Shown one piece after another: positions 1 through 6,258 of a DNA stretch of 10,862 bases (its first letter is position 1; every line of letters begins with the position of its first letter). Source of the stretch: an uncultured Lachnospiraceae bacterium (GTDB taxonomy: Bacteria > Bacillota > Clostridia > Lachnospirales > Lachnospiraceae); contig CAJTYN010000102.1 in NCBI GenBank assembly GCA_910584115.1, positions 1-10,862 of the forward strand, in the 5' to 3' direction. The translations under genes were made by a program, and so were the position numbers. The notes beneath the pieces were generated by a model, which saw only the letters and a list, made by a program, of their open reading frames with translations, made no database searches and was not told where the DNA came from.

Positions 1-293
1 CAGAGTACGATAAACCCGAACATCCCCGTGCGGTACGCGATGTACGCAGGCAGGGCCTATGAACAGGGCCTGGATGAACGAGACAGATATCGGGCACGTT
101 TGGTGCAGATACCAATGCCGGCAAAGCCCATGAGATCCTGGACAAATGCGATATAGGGATAATAGAACAGATGATCATAAATGCTCTGACCACAACTGGC
201 AGTATCGAACAGACCGCCGCGGTCTTACGTCTGGACGAAGAGCGCGTGCGCCGGACCGCAGAGACAAAAGAGATTATTCTCACTGGACCATGA
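1..293 (+). pseudogene. Remnant of an Rpn / PD-(D/E)XK transposase-like gene (left-truncated, internally deleted)
   Basis: Frame 1 from base 1 encodes a segment with INPNIPVRYAMYAGRAYE, followed by a LVQIPMP stretch, and hits a TAG at 151-153. The pattern 'NPN-P-R---Y--R-YE' followed by 'IP-P' resembles the middle of the Rpn family (recombination-promoting nuclease / putative transposase), which is abundant in Lachnospiraceae. From about 111 the coding sense continues in frame 3 (NAGKAHEIL, then a short helix-turn-helix-like tail, TTTGSIEQTAAVLRLDEERV) to a TGA at 291-293. That tail looks like the C-terminal end of the same kind of protein. The part between the two pieces, normally over 100 residues, is missing, so this looks like a gene broken by deletion and frameshift. 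The left edge cuts it. Family assignment is from recalled motifs only; the two pieces could also come from different genes. Confidence 0.45.
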
Positions 294-322
294 GCGTACA
301 AGAACCCATCCGAAAACGAGCG

Positions 323-355
323 CGGACGTCCCAACGGGCAGCCGAGGGACGTTCG
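323..355 (+). terminator. Possible weak intrinsic terminator / hairpin upstream of the fab promoter
   Basis: Arms CGGACGTCCC (323-332) and GGGACGTTCG (346-355) pair over 10 bp with one G-U wobble, around a 13-nt loop. A pyrimidine-rich but interrupted T stretch follows (356-379). It lies between the broken upstream gene and the fab promoter, where a terminator would insulate the operon. The T tract is poor, so termination efficiency is doubtful. Confidence 0.35.
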
Positions 356-391
356 TCTATCCCTTTCTATCATTTCTTTGTGCAAGACCCC

Positions 392-420
392 TTGACAGAT
401 CTTTCCGTTTGGTATATACT
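392..420 (+). promoter_or_regulatory. Sigma-A type promoter of the fab operon
   Basis: A perfect -35 box TTGACA (392-397) is separated by exactly 17 bp from the -10 box TATACT (415-420). The transcription start is expected near 426-428, giving a leader of about 42 nt before fabH. I see no comparable promoter further down the operon, and downstream genes are tightly packed, so this is probably the main promoter for everything up to fabT. Confidence 0.88.
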
Positions 421-432
421 TTGAAAATCAAA
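420..432 (+). promoter_or_regulatory. Predicted FabT operator (TTTGA-AAA-TCAAA palindrome)
   Basis: This is a perfect inverted repeat, TTTGA (420-424), spacer AAA, TCAAA (428-432). It shares its first base with the last base of the -10 box and covers the expected transcription start. The form TTTGA-N3-TCAAA matches the operator known for FabT, the MarR-family repressor of fatty acid synthesis in streptococci and lactococci. A fabT homologue is encoded at the end of this same operon. A protein bound here would block RNA polymerase binding or escape, so repression is the expected effect. Site and position are seen; the identity of the binding protein is inferred. Confidence 0.8.
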
Positions 433-468
433 ACAATTTAAGACCAAAACAGATCCAGAGGAAAAAAT

Positions 469-1443
469 ATGGCGGTAAAGATATGCGGGACGGGTTCCTA
501 CACCCCGTCCTATGTAATGGACAATAACGGTATTGCAAAACTGGTGGATACCAGCGATGCGTGGATACGGGAGCGCACCGGCGTAGAGCGGCGCCATATC
601 GTCAGCAAAGAGACGACCGTCTCCATGGCCAGTGAGGCCGGGCATCGGGCACTCCTGCGCGCGCAGATCACGGCGGCGGAGGTCGATCTGATCATCGTAT
701 CCACGATATCATCCAACGTAATCCTCCCCTGCGCGGCCTGTGAAGTCCAGAAGGCCCTGGGCGCGGTGAACGCCACCTGCTTTGACTTGAGCGCGGCCTG
801 CACGGGATTCGTCCTGGCCTACAACACGGCGGCGGCTTATCTGGCCAGCGGCGTCTACAAGACAGCGCTCATCATCGGGAGCGAGAGCCTCTCCAACCTG
901 ACGGACTGGAAAGACAGGAGCACCTGTATCCTCTTCGGGGATGGCGCGGGAGCGGCCGTCCTGCAGGCGGACAGCCGGAAGATGTACCTTCCGAAGACAC
1001 ATTCAGACGGAGGAAAGGGCGGCGCCCTCTCACTGAAGAGCAGGCACGACTGGAACCTGCTGGGCACAGAGCATCCGTCAGATGGCGACGGATATTTCAT
1101 GCAGATGGACGGCAAGACGATCTTCCAGTTCGCGGTGCGCAAGGTGCCGGAAGTGATCCGCGAGGTGCTGGAAGAAAACGGGCTCCGACAGGAAGAGATC
1201 ACATGGTACCTGCTCCACCAGGCGAACAAGAGGATCATAGACGCAGTAGCAAGACACCTGGGGGAACCCATAGAGAAATTTCCTATGAACATCCAGGAAT
1301 ACGGCAACACATCTTCAGCCAGCATCCCGATCCTCCTGGACGAGATGGCCCAAAAAGGGATGTTAAATGCCGGAGATAAGCTGGTCATCGCAGGCTTCGG
1401 CGCCGGGCTGACCTGGGGTGCATCCGTCTATGAATGGATCTAA
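469..1443 (+). CDS. fabH: Beta-ketoacyl-ACP synthase III (FabH)
   Basis: This is the initiating condensing enzyme of FAS II. It joins an acyl-CoA primer to malonyl-ACP to give a 3-ketoacyl-ACP. The 324-residue length is typical of the family. The thiolase-fold catalytic triad is complete: Cys111 in SAACTGF, His250 in LLHQAN and Asn280 in YGNTSSAS. The C-terminal glycine-rich GFGAGLTWG (309-317) and the N-terminal DTSDAWIRERTG (27-38) are also characteristic. The ATG at 469 is preceded by AGAGGA at 457-462 with a 6-nt spacer, which supports the start. It is the first gene of the operon, about 40 nt after the predicted transcription start. Substrate preference (straight or branched primer) cannot be read from the sequence. 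The 'TP' usually found around residues 81-83 of FabH proteins reads SSNV here. Confidence 0.97.
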   Translation: MAVKICGTGSYTPSYVMDNNGIAKLVDTSDAWIRERTGVERRHIVSKETTVSMASEAGHRALLRAQITAAEVDLIIVSTISSNVILPCAACEVQKALGAVNATCFDLSAACTGFVLAYNTAAAYLASGVYKTALIIGSESLSNLTDWKDRSTCILFGDGAGAAVLQADSRKMYLPKTHSDGGKGGALSLKSRHDWNLLGTEHPSDGDGYFMQMDGKTIFQFAVRKVPEVIREVLEENGLRQEEITWYLLHQANKRIIDAVARHLGEPIEKFPMNIQEYGNTSSASIPILLDEMAQKGMLNAGDKLVIAGFGAGLTWGASVYEWI

Positions 1444-1465
1444 AATATCAAGAAAGAAATAAGAT

Positions 1466-1470
1466 AGAGG
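1466..1470 (+). promoter_or_regulatory. Ribosome binding site that sets the fabK start
   Basis: AGAGG at 1466-1470 lies 8 nt before the ATG at 1479. The in-frame ATG at 1434 would overlap the end of fabH, lacks a clear Shine-Dalgarno sequence and adds 15 residues not expected at a FabK N-terminus. The start at 1479 is therefore preferred. Confidence 0.7.
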
Positions 1471-1478
1471 TTGATAAA

Positions 1479-2417
1479 ATGCAGACAGAATTGAGCAGAT
1501 CATTAGGCATCACATATCCCATCATCCAGGGCGGCATGGCATGGGTCGCTGAACATCATCTGGCGGCGGCCGTCTCAGAGGCGGGCGGCTTAGGGCTGAT
1601 CGGCGCGGCCAACGCCCCGGCAGACTGGGTGCGCGAGCAGATCCGGGAAGCGAAGAAACTGACAGAGAAGCCCTTCGGCGTAAATATCATGCTGATGAGC
1701 CCTCACGCGGACGAGGTGGCGAAAGTCGTCGTCGAAGAAGGCGTTAAAGTCGTGACCACCGGAGCCGGAAACCCGGAAAAATATATGGAACAGTGGAAAG
1801 ACGCGAAGATCAAAGTGATCCCCGTGGTGGCATCCGTGGCCCTGGCCAAACGCATGGAGCGCAGCGGCGCCGACGCGGTGGTGGCGGAAGGGTGCGAGTC
1901 CGGCGGACATATCGGAGAGAGCACCACCATGACGCTGGTGCCCCAGGTGGCAGACGCCGTGCAGATCCCGGTCATCGCCGCCGGCGGCATCGCCGACGGG
2001 AGAGGCATCGCGGCCGCCCTCATGCTGGGGGCAAAAGGCGTGCAGATGGGCACCTGCTTCGTGGTCACCGATGAATCCCAGGTACACGACAACTACAAAG
2101 AACGCATCCTCAAGGCGAAGGACATCGACACCAAAGTCACCGGGCGGAGCACCGGCCATCCGATCCGCACCCTCCGCAACGAGATGACGAAAAAATATAT
2201 GGAACTGGAAATGCAGGGAGCCAGCTTCGAGGAACTGGAATACCTGACACTGGGCGGACTCAGGAAAGCCGTGGTGGACGGCGACGTAAAGAACGGCAGC
2301 GTCATGGCCGGACAGATCGCCGGCATGGTAAGAGAGCGCATGTCCTGCCAGGACCTGATCCAAAAACTCGTCCGCGAGACAGACGCACTGATGAAAGGAG
2401 TGGCATCCTATGAGTAA
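1479..2417 (+). CDS. fabK: FMN-dependent enoyl-ACP reductase II (FabK)
   Basis: FabK performs the last step of each elongation cycle, reducing trans-2-enoyl-ACP to acyl-ACP with NAD(P)H and FMN. It replaces FabI in many Firmicutes. With the start at 1479 the protein has 312 residues. It opens with LGITYPIIQGGMAW, the usual beginning of the NMO/FabK TIM barrel. The signature EGCESGGHIGESTTMTLVPQ carries His144, the same position as the active-site His of Streptococcus pneumoniae FabK. AAGGIADGRG (167-176) and GAKGVQMGT (184-192) are the flavin-phosphate binding loops. Neighbours are fabH (35-bp gap) and fabD (8-bp overlap). The gap before it is where some clostridial operons carry acpP; none fits here. 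Confidence 0.95.
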   Translation: MQTELSRSLGITYPIIQGGMAWVAEHHLAAAVSEAGGLGLIGAANAPADWVREQIREAKKLTEKPFGVNIMLMSPHADEVAKVVVEEGVKVVTTGAGNPEKYMEQWKDAKIKVIPVVASVALAKRMERSGADAVVAEGCESGGHIGESTTMTLVPQVADAVQIPVIAAGGIADGRGIAAALMLGAKGVQMGTCFVVTDESQVHDNYKERILKAKDIDTKVTGRSTGHPIRTLRNEMTKKYMELEMQGASFEELEYLTLGGLRKAVVDGDVKNGSVMAGQIAGMVRERMSCQDLIQKLVRETDALMKGVASYE

Positions 2418-3336
2418 AAAGACCGCATTCATCTATCCAGGCCAGGGCGCACAGAAAGCCGGGATGGGCGCAGATTTTTATGAAAACAGCGCTTCCGCGC
2501 GGGAGGTCTTTGAAGAAGCCAGCGAAGTCTTAGGACTGGATATGAAAGCCCTCTGTTTTGAGGAAAACGACAAGCTGGACCTGACAGAATACACCCAGGC
2601 GGCCATGGTCACCACCTGCCTTGCCATGACGAGAGTGCTCACAGAGGCGGGCATCCAGCCGGATATCACAGCGGGCCTGAGCCTGGGCGAGTACGCGGCC
2701 ATCGCTGCCGCGGGAGGCATGGACGACGCGGACGCCATCCGCCTGGTGCGAAAGAGAGGCATCCTCATGCAGGACACCGTCCCCACCGGGGAAGGCGCCA
2801 TGTGCGCTGTCCTGGCCATGGACGCGGATAAGATCGAAGCCGTCTTAGAGGACATCCCGGACGTGGGGATCGCCAATTACAACTGTCCCGGCCAGATCGT
2901 GATCACAGGGAAAAAAGCCGCCGTGGAGACAGCCGCCGCCCGTTTAAAAGAAGCCGGGGCGAGACGGACGATGATGCTCAACGTCAGCGGTCCTTTCCAC
3001 TCACCCCTCATGCTCCCCGCCGGAGAAGAGCTGGCAAGAGAGTTGGAGCAGATCCAGATCCATCCGCTGCGGATCCCCTACGTGACCAACGTGACGGCTC
3101 AGAAAGTGGAAGACAGCGCCGAGACGAAAGACCTCCTGGTCAGACAGGTGAGCTCCCCGGTGCGTTGGATGCAGTGCGTGGAGACGATGATCGCGGACGG
3201 TGTGGAAGAATTCATCGAGATCGGACCGGGCAAGACCCTGGCCGGATTCATGAAGAAGATCGATCCCAGCCGCACAGTATATAATGTTTCCGTATGGGAA
3301 GACATAGAGAAGCTAAAAGGAGAAGAAAGATGTTAG
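2410..3336 (+). CDS. fabD: Malonyl-CoA:ACP transacylase (FabD)
   Basis: FabD transfers malonyl groups from CoA to acyl carrier protein and so feeds the elongation cycle. The 308-residue length is normal. Visible motifs are GQGAQ (11-15, oxyanion-hole Gln12), the nucleophile elbow GLSLGE with Ser91, Arg116 in RKRG (carboxylate binding) and catalytic His197 in GPFHSP. The elbow has Leu where Escherichia coli FabD has His (GHSLGE), a variant I believe is common in clostridial enzymes. AAGGAG at 2395-2400 lies 9 nt upstream of the ATG. The gene starts inside the last codons of fabK (8-bp overlap), which suggests coupled translation, and its own end overlaps fabG by 7 bp. Confidence 0.96.
   Translation: MSKKTAFIYPGQGAQKAGMGADFYENSASAREVFEEASEVLGLDMKALCFEENDKLDLTEYTQAAMVTTCLAMTRVLTEAGIQPDITAGLSLGEYAAIAAAGGMDDADAIRLVRKRGILMQDTVPTGEGAMCAVLAMDADKIEAVLEDIPDVGIANYNCPGQIVITGKKAAVETAAARLKEAGARRTMMLNVSGPFHSPLMLPAGEELARELEQIQIHPLRIPYVTNVTAQKVEDSAETKDLLVRQVSSPVRWMQCVETMIADGVEEFIEIGPGKTLAGFMKKIDPSRTVYNVSVWEDIEKLKGEERC
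3317..3322 (+). promoter_or_regulatory. Ribosome binding site that sets the fabG start
   Basis: AAGGAG at 3317-3322 is 7 nt upstream of the ATG at 3330. An in-frame ATG at 3294 would add 12 basic residues (MGRHREAKRRRK) before the conserved LEGKTAVVTG start of FabG. The strong Shine-Dalgarno sequence and the family N-terminus both favour 3330. Confidence 0.75.
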
Positions 3337-4070
3337 AAGGAAAGACCGCCGTCGTCACAGGCGCCTCCCGGGGGATCGGGCGGGCCATCGCCCTGAAGCT
3401 GGCCTCCCAGGGGGCAGCCGTGGTGATCAACTACAACGGCTCCGAAGAAAAAGCGCGTGAAGTGGAAGAACAGATCCGGGAAAACGGAGGTCAAGCCTCG
3501 ATCTTCCAGTGCAACGTGGCCGACTATGCACAATGCGAGCGCTTCATCCAGGACGTGATCAAAACATACGGGAGCCTGGATATCCTGGTCAACAACGCCG
3601 GGATCACAAAAGACGGCCTGCTGATGAAGATGTCCGAGGAAGACTTCGATCAGGTCATAGACACCAATTTAAAAGGCGCGTTCAACACGATCCGTTTCGC
3701 CTCCCGCCAGATGCTGCGGCAAAAGAGCGGGCGCATCATCAACATGTCGTCCGTCTCCGGCGTGACCGGCAACGCGGGCCAGGCAAATTATGCGGCCTCC
3801 AAGGCAGGTCTGATCGGGCTGACCAAGGCGGCGGCCAGGGAGCTGGCCTCCCGGGGCATCACAGTCAACGCCATCGCGCCGGGATTCATCGAGACAGACA
3901 TGACCGACGCGCTCTCAGACCAGGTAAAAGAAGCATCCGTCGCCCAGATCCCGCTGGGCAGATTTGGCAGGCCGGAGCATGTGGCAGCGGCGGCGGCATT
4001 CCTCGCCTCCGAGGAGGCCGGGTACATCACCGGCCAGGTCCTCCATGTAGACGGCGGGATGGTCATGTGA
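3330..4070 (+). CDS. fabG: 3-oxoacyl-ACP reductase (FabG)
   Basis: FabG reduces 3-ketoacyl-ACP to 3-hydroxyacyl-ACP with NADPH. It is a classical short-chain dehydrogenase/reductase of 246 residues. The cofactor loop TGASRGIG (10-17), the NNAG motif (88-91) and the catalytic set Asn113, Ser141, Tyr154 and Lys158 (in the NYAASKAG block) are all present. The Ser-Tyr spacing of 13 is the same as in Escherichia coli FabG. PGFIETDMT (184-192) and the C-terminal DGGMVM are also typical of FabG rather than of other short-chain dehydrogenases. The start at 3330 is chosen from the ribosome binding site; it overlaps the end of fabD by 7 bp, so translation is probably coupled. Confidence 0.96.
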   Translation: MLEGKTAVVTGASRGIGRAIALKLASQGAAVVINYNGSEEKAREVEEQIRENGGQASIFQCNVADYAQCERFIQDVIKTYGSLDILVNNAGITKDGLLMKMSEEDFDQVIDTNLKGAFNTIRFASRQMLRQKSGRIINMSSVSGVTGNAGQANYAASKAGLIGLTKAAARELASRGITVNAIAPGFIETDMTDALSDQVKEASVAQIPLGRFGRPEHVAAAAAFLASEEAGYITGQVLHVDGGMVM

Positions 4071-4091
4071 TGCAGACGAAAGCGGCTTGAT

Positions 4092-4110
4092 AGAGGAGGT
4101 AAGATAGAGG
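4092..4110 (+). promoter_or_regulatory. Tandem Shine-Dalgarno sequences before fabF
   Basis: GATAGAGG occurs twice, at 4089-4096 and 4103-4110. The first copy continues into AGAGGAGGT (4092-4100), a near-consensus ribosome binding site 13 nt before the ATG at 4114. The second gives AGAGG (4106-4110), 3 nt from that ATG and 15 nt from the alternative ATG at 4126. Neither spacing is ideal, so the fabF start is less certain than the others. Confidence 0.5.
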
Positions 4111-4113
4111 AAG

Positions 4114-5364
4114 ATGGATAGTGGTATGAAAAAGAGAGTGGTCGTAACAGGGCTGGGGGCGGTCACGCCCATCGGGAATACCGTGCCTGAGTTCTGGGAG
4201 AGTATAAAGGCCGGGAGAGTAGGGATCGGGGAGATCACCCAGTTTGACACGACCGGCTATAAAGTGAAGCTGGCGGCGGAAGTCAAGGGATTTACGGCGA
4301 AAGAGCGGATGGATTTTAAGGCGGCAAAGCGCATGGAACCATTTGCACAGTATGCAGTGGCGGCGGCGAAAGAGGCTTTTGAAGACGCTGGATTGGATAT
4401 GGCAAAAGAAGATCCCTACAGAGTGGGCGTGATCGTGGGTTCCGGGGTCGGGAGCCTGCGGGAGACAGAACGGGAATACGAGAAGATCCAGACAAAAGGG
4501 CCGGGCCGGGTCAATCCGCTGATGGTGCCGCTGATGATCTCCAACATGGCGGCCGGGAACATCTCCATCCAGCTGGGCCTGAAAGGAAAATGCACCAACG
4601 TGGTGACAGCCTGCGCATCAGGGACACATTCCATCGGGGACGCCTTTCGGGCCATCCAGTACGGCGATGCCGATGTGATGCTGGCGGGAGGCGCCGAGAG
4701 CTGTATCTGTCCTCTGGGAGTGGCAGGATTTACCAGCCTCACGGCCCTGTCCACATCAGAAGATCCCCTGCGCGCGTCCATTCCTTTTGACAAGGACAGG
4801 GACGGTTTCGTACTGGGAGAGGGCGCCGGAGTCGTGGTGCTGGAGGAACTGGAGCATGCGAAGGCGCGGGGCGCGGAGATCTACGTGGAGCTCATCGGCT
4901 ATGGGGCCACCGGGGACGCGTATCACATCACCTCCCCGGCGGAAGACGGCAGCGGAGCCGCCAAGGCCATGGAGCTTGCCATGGAAGAAGGCCATGCCGA
5001 TCCGTCCCAGATCGACTACATCAACGCCCACGGCACCGGGACTCACCACAACGACCTTTTTGAGACAAAAGCGATCAAAAAGGCGCTGGGAAAGGCGGCC
5101 GCGGATGTGGTGGCCAACTCCACCAAATCCATGATCGGGCATCTTCTGGGCGCCGCCGGAGGCGTGGAATTCATCGTCTGCGCCAAGACCATCCAGGAAG
5201 GTTTCATCCACCAGACCATGGGGACAGAAGTCCTGGGCGAGGGATGCGACTTAGATTACGCGGTGGGCGCGCCCGTGGAAAAAGACGTGGAGTATGCGCT
5301 GACCAACTCCCTGGGATTTGGCGGACATAATGCGACTTTACTGTTAAAAAAATATAGAGGATGA
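4114..5364 (+). CDS. fabF: Beta-ketoacyl-ACP synthase II (FabF)
   Basis: FabF is the elongating condensing enzyme, adding two carbons from malonyl-ACP to acyl-ACP. The product has 416 residues from 4114, or 412 from the alternative ATG at 4126, which begins with the family-typical MKKRVVVTGLG. The Cys-His-His triad is intact: Cys167 in TACASG, His306 in NAHGTGT and His343 in KSMIGHLLGA, with Lys338 beside it. The C-terminal NSLGFGGHN (398-406) is the usual gating loop. The gene follows fabG after 43 bp, the longest gap inside the operon, and is followed by accB after 19 bp. As the only elongating synthase in view, it must serve all chain lengths unless a paralogue lies elsewhere. Confidence 0.96.
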   Translation: MDSGMKKRVVVTGLGAVTPIGNTVPEFWESIKAGRVGIGEITQFDTTGYKVKLAAEVKGFTAKERMDFKAAKRMEPFAQYAVAAAKEAFEDAGLDMAKEDPYRVGVIVGSGVGSLRETEREYEKIQTKGPGRVNPLMVPLMISNMAAGNISIQLGLKGKCTNVVTACASGTHSIGDAFRAIQYGDADVMLAGGAESCICPLGVAGFTSLTALSTSEDPLRASIPFDKDRDGFVLGEGAGVVVLEELEHAKARGAEIYVELIGYGATGDAYHITSPAEDGSGAAKAMELAMEEGHADPSQIDYINAHGTGTHHNDLFETKAIKKALGKAAADVVANSTKSMIGHLLGAAGGVEFIVCAKTIQEGFIHQTMGTEVLGEGCDLDYAVGAPVEKDVEYALTNSLGFGGHNATLLLKKYRG

Positions 5365-5383
5365 TCCTGGGAGGAGCGATATT

Positions 5384-5809
5384 ATGGAGATCAAAGAACT
5401 GACCCAACTGATCGAAGCCGTGTCCGCGTCGGATCTGACCGGGTTGAGATATGAAGAAGGCGGGATGAAGCTGCACCTGACAAAAAAACAGGAAAAGATC
5501 CAGGTGGCAGCGGTCCCGGCGGAGCCGGAGGCCGTATCCAAGACGGAGCCGGAAGCCCCGGTAAAAGATGCGGGCGCCAACGCGGTGACCTCTCCGCTGG
5601 TGGGGACATTTTACGCGGCCCCGTCGGAGGACGCCGAACCCTTCGTGGCCGTGGGCGACCAGGTAAAGAAAGGCCAGACCCTGGCGATCATAGAAGCCAT
5701 GAAACTGATGAACGAGATCGAGAGCGAGTACGACGGCGTCGTGGAAGAGATCTGCGTTTCCAACGGGCAGACTGTGGAATACGGGCAGGAACTGTTCCGG
5801 ATCAGATGA
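5384..5809 (+). CDS. accB: Biotin carboxyl carrier protein of acetyl-CoA carboxylase (AccB)
   Basis: This carrier holds the biotin that shuttles CO2 from biotin carboxylase to carboxyltransferase during malonyl-CoA formation. The product has 141 residues. Residues 1-35 form the short N-terminal region typical of AccB, 41-66 are a Pro/Ala/Glu-rich flexible linker, and 67-141 are the biotinyl domain. The biotin-accepting lysine is Lys107 in EAMKLMNE, about 35 residues from the C-terminus as expected. The PLVGTFYAAPS block (71-81) is the AccB 'thumb' region. GGGAGGAG at 5369-5376 lies 7 nt before the ATG. It sits between fabF and fabZ, which places carboxylase and FAS II genes under one control. 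Confidence 0.95.
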   Translation: MEIKELTQLIEAVSASDLTGLRYEEGGMKLHLTKKQEKIQVAAVPAEPEAVSKTEPEAPVKDAGANAVTSPLVGTFYAAPSEDAEPFVAVGDQVKKGQTLAIIEAMKLMNEIESEYDGVVEEICVSNGQTVEYGQELFRIR

Positions 5810-5829
5810 TCAGATAAGAGGAGGACATC

Positions 5830-6258
5830 ATGAAACATCTAGACATCAACCAGATAAAAGAGATCATCCCGCACCGTCACCCGTTCCTTTTGCTGGACTA
5901 CATCGAGGACTACGAGCCGGGACAGTACGCGGTGGGGTATAAATGCCTGACTTACAGGGAAGATTTCTTTGCAGGGCATTTTCCACAGGAGCCGGTGATG
6001 CCCGGGGTGCTGACCGTGGAGGCGCTGGCCCAGGCCGGAGCCGTGGCGATTTTGAGCCTGGAGGAAAATAAAGGGAAGACCGCCTATTTCGGCGGCATCA
6101 ACAGATGCAAGTTCAGAGGAAAGGCAGTCCCCGGGGATAAACTGCGCCTGGAGACGAAGATCATCAAACGGAAAGGGCCAGTGGGCGTAGGCGAGGCGAC
6201 GGCCAGCGTGGACGGGAAAGTGATCGTCAGCGCGGAACTGACATTTATGGTGGGATGA
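5830..6258 (+). CDS. fabZ: 3-hydroxyacyl-ACP dehydratase (FabZ)
   Basis: FabZ removes water from 3-hydroxyacyl-ACP to give trans-2-enoyl-ACP. It is a hot-dog fold protein of 142 residues. The signature AGHFPQEPVMPGVLTVEALAQ (48-68) contains the catalytic His50 and Glu64, spaced as in Escherichia coli FabZ. IIPHRHPFLLLD (12-23) and YFGGINRCKFRG (86-97) are also family hallmarks. The pattern is FabZ rather than FabA, so this enzyme alone is not expected to isomerise trans-2 to cis-3 decenoyl-ACP, although FabN of Enterococcus shows that FabZ-like proteins can do so. AGAGGAGG at 5817-5824 gives a strong ribosome binding site. The stop overlaps the accC start. Confidence 0.95.
   Translation: MKHLDINQIKEIIPHRHPFLLLDYIEDYEPGQYAVGYKCLTYREDFFAGHFPQEPVMPGVLTVEALAQAGAVAILSLEENKGKTAYFGGINRCKFRGKAVPGDKLRLETKIIKRKGPVGVGEATASVDGKVIVSAELTFMVG

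Noticed and set aside
146..424. 92-codon plus-strand frame in the upstream region
   Set aside because: It is very rich in Arg and Asp, overlaps the remnant gene in another frame and runs through the promoter; it is not a credible gene.
1434..1478. Longer fabK start at ATG 1434
   Set aside because: It would overlap the fabH end, has no good Shine-Dalgarno sequence and adds an unusual N-terminus; ATG 1479 has AGAGG at the right distance.
1590..2432. 280-codon open frame on the minus strand across fabK
   Set aside because: It lies fully opposite a clear FabK and its protein is His/Gly/Asp-rich with no recognisable motif. Long antisense frames are expected in GC-rich codon usage.
2660..2710. 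FabD nucleophile elbow GLSLGE without the usual His, considered as a defect
   Set aside because: Ser91, Arg116 and His197 are intact, and as far as I recall Leu at this place is frequent in clostridial FabD, so it is not a sign of inactivation.
3294..3329. Longer fabG start at ATG 3294
   Set aside because: The added residues are basic and unlike FabG, and AAGGAG 7 nt before ATG 3330 marks the real start.
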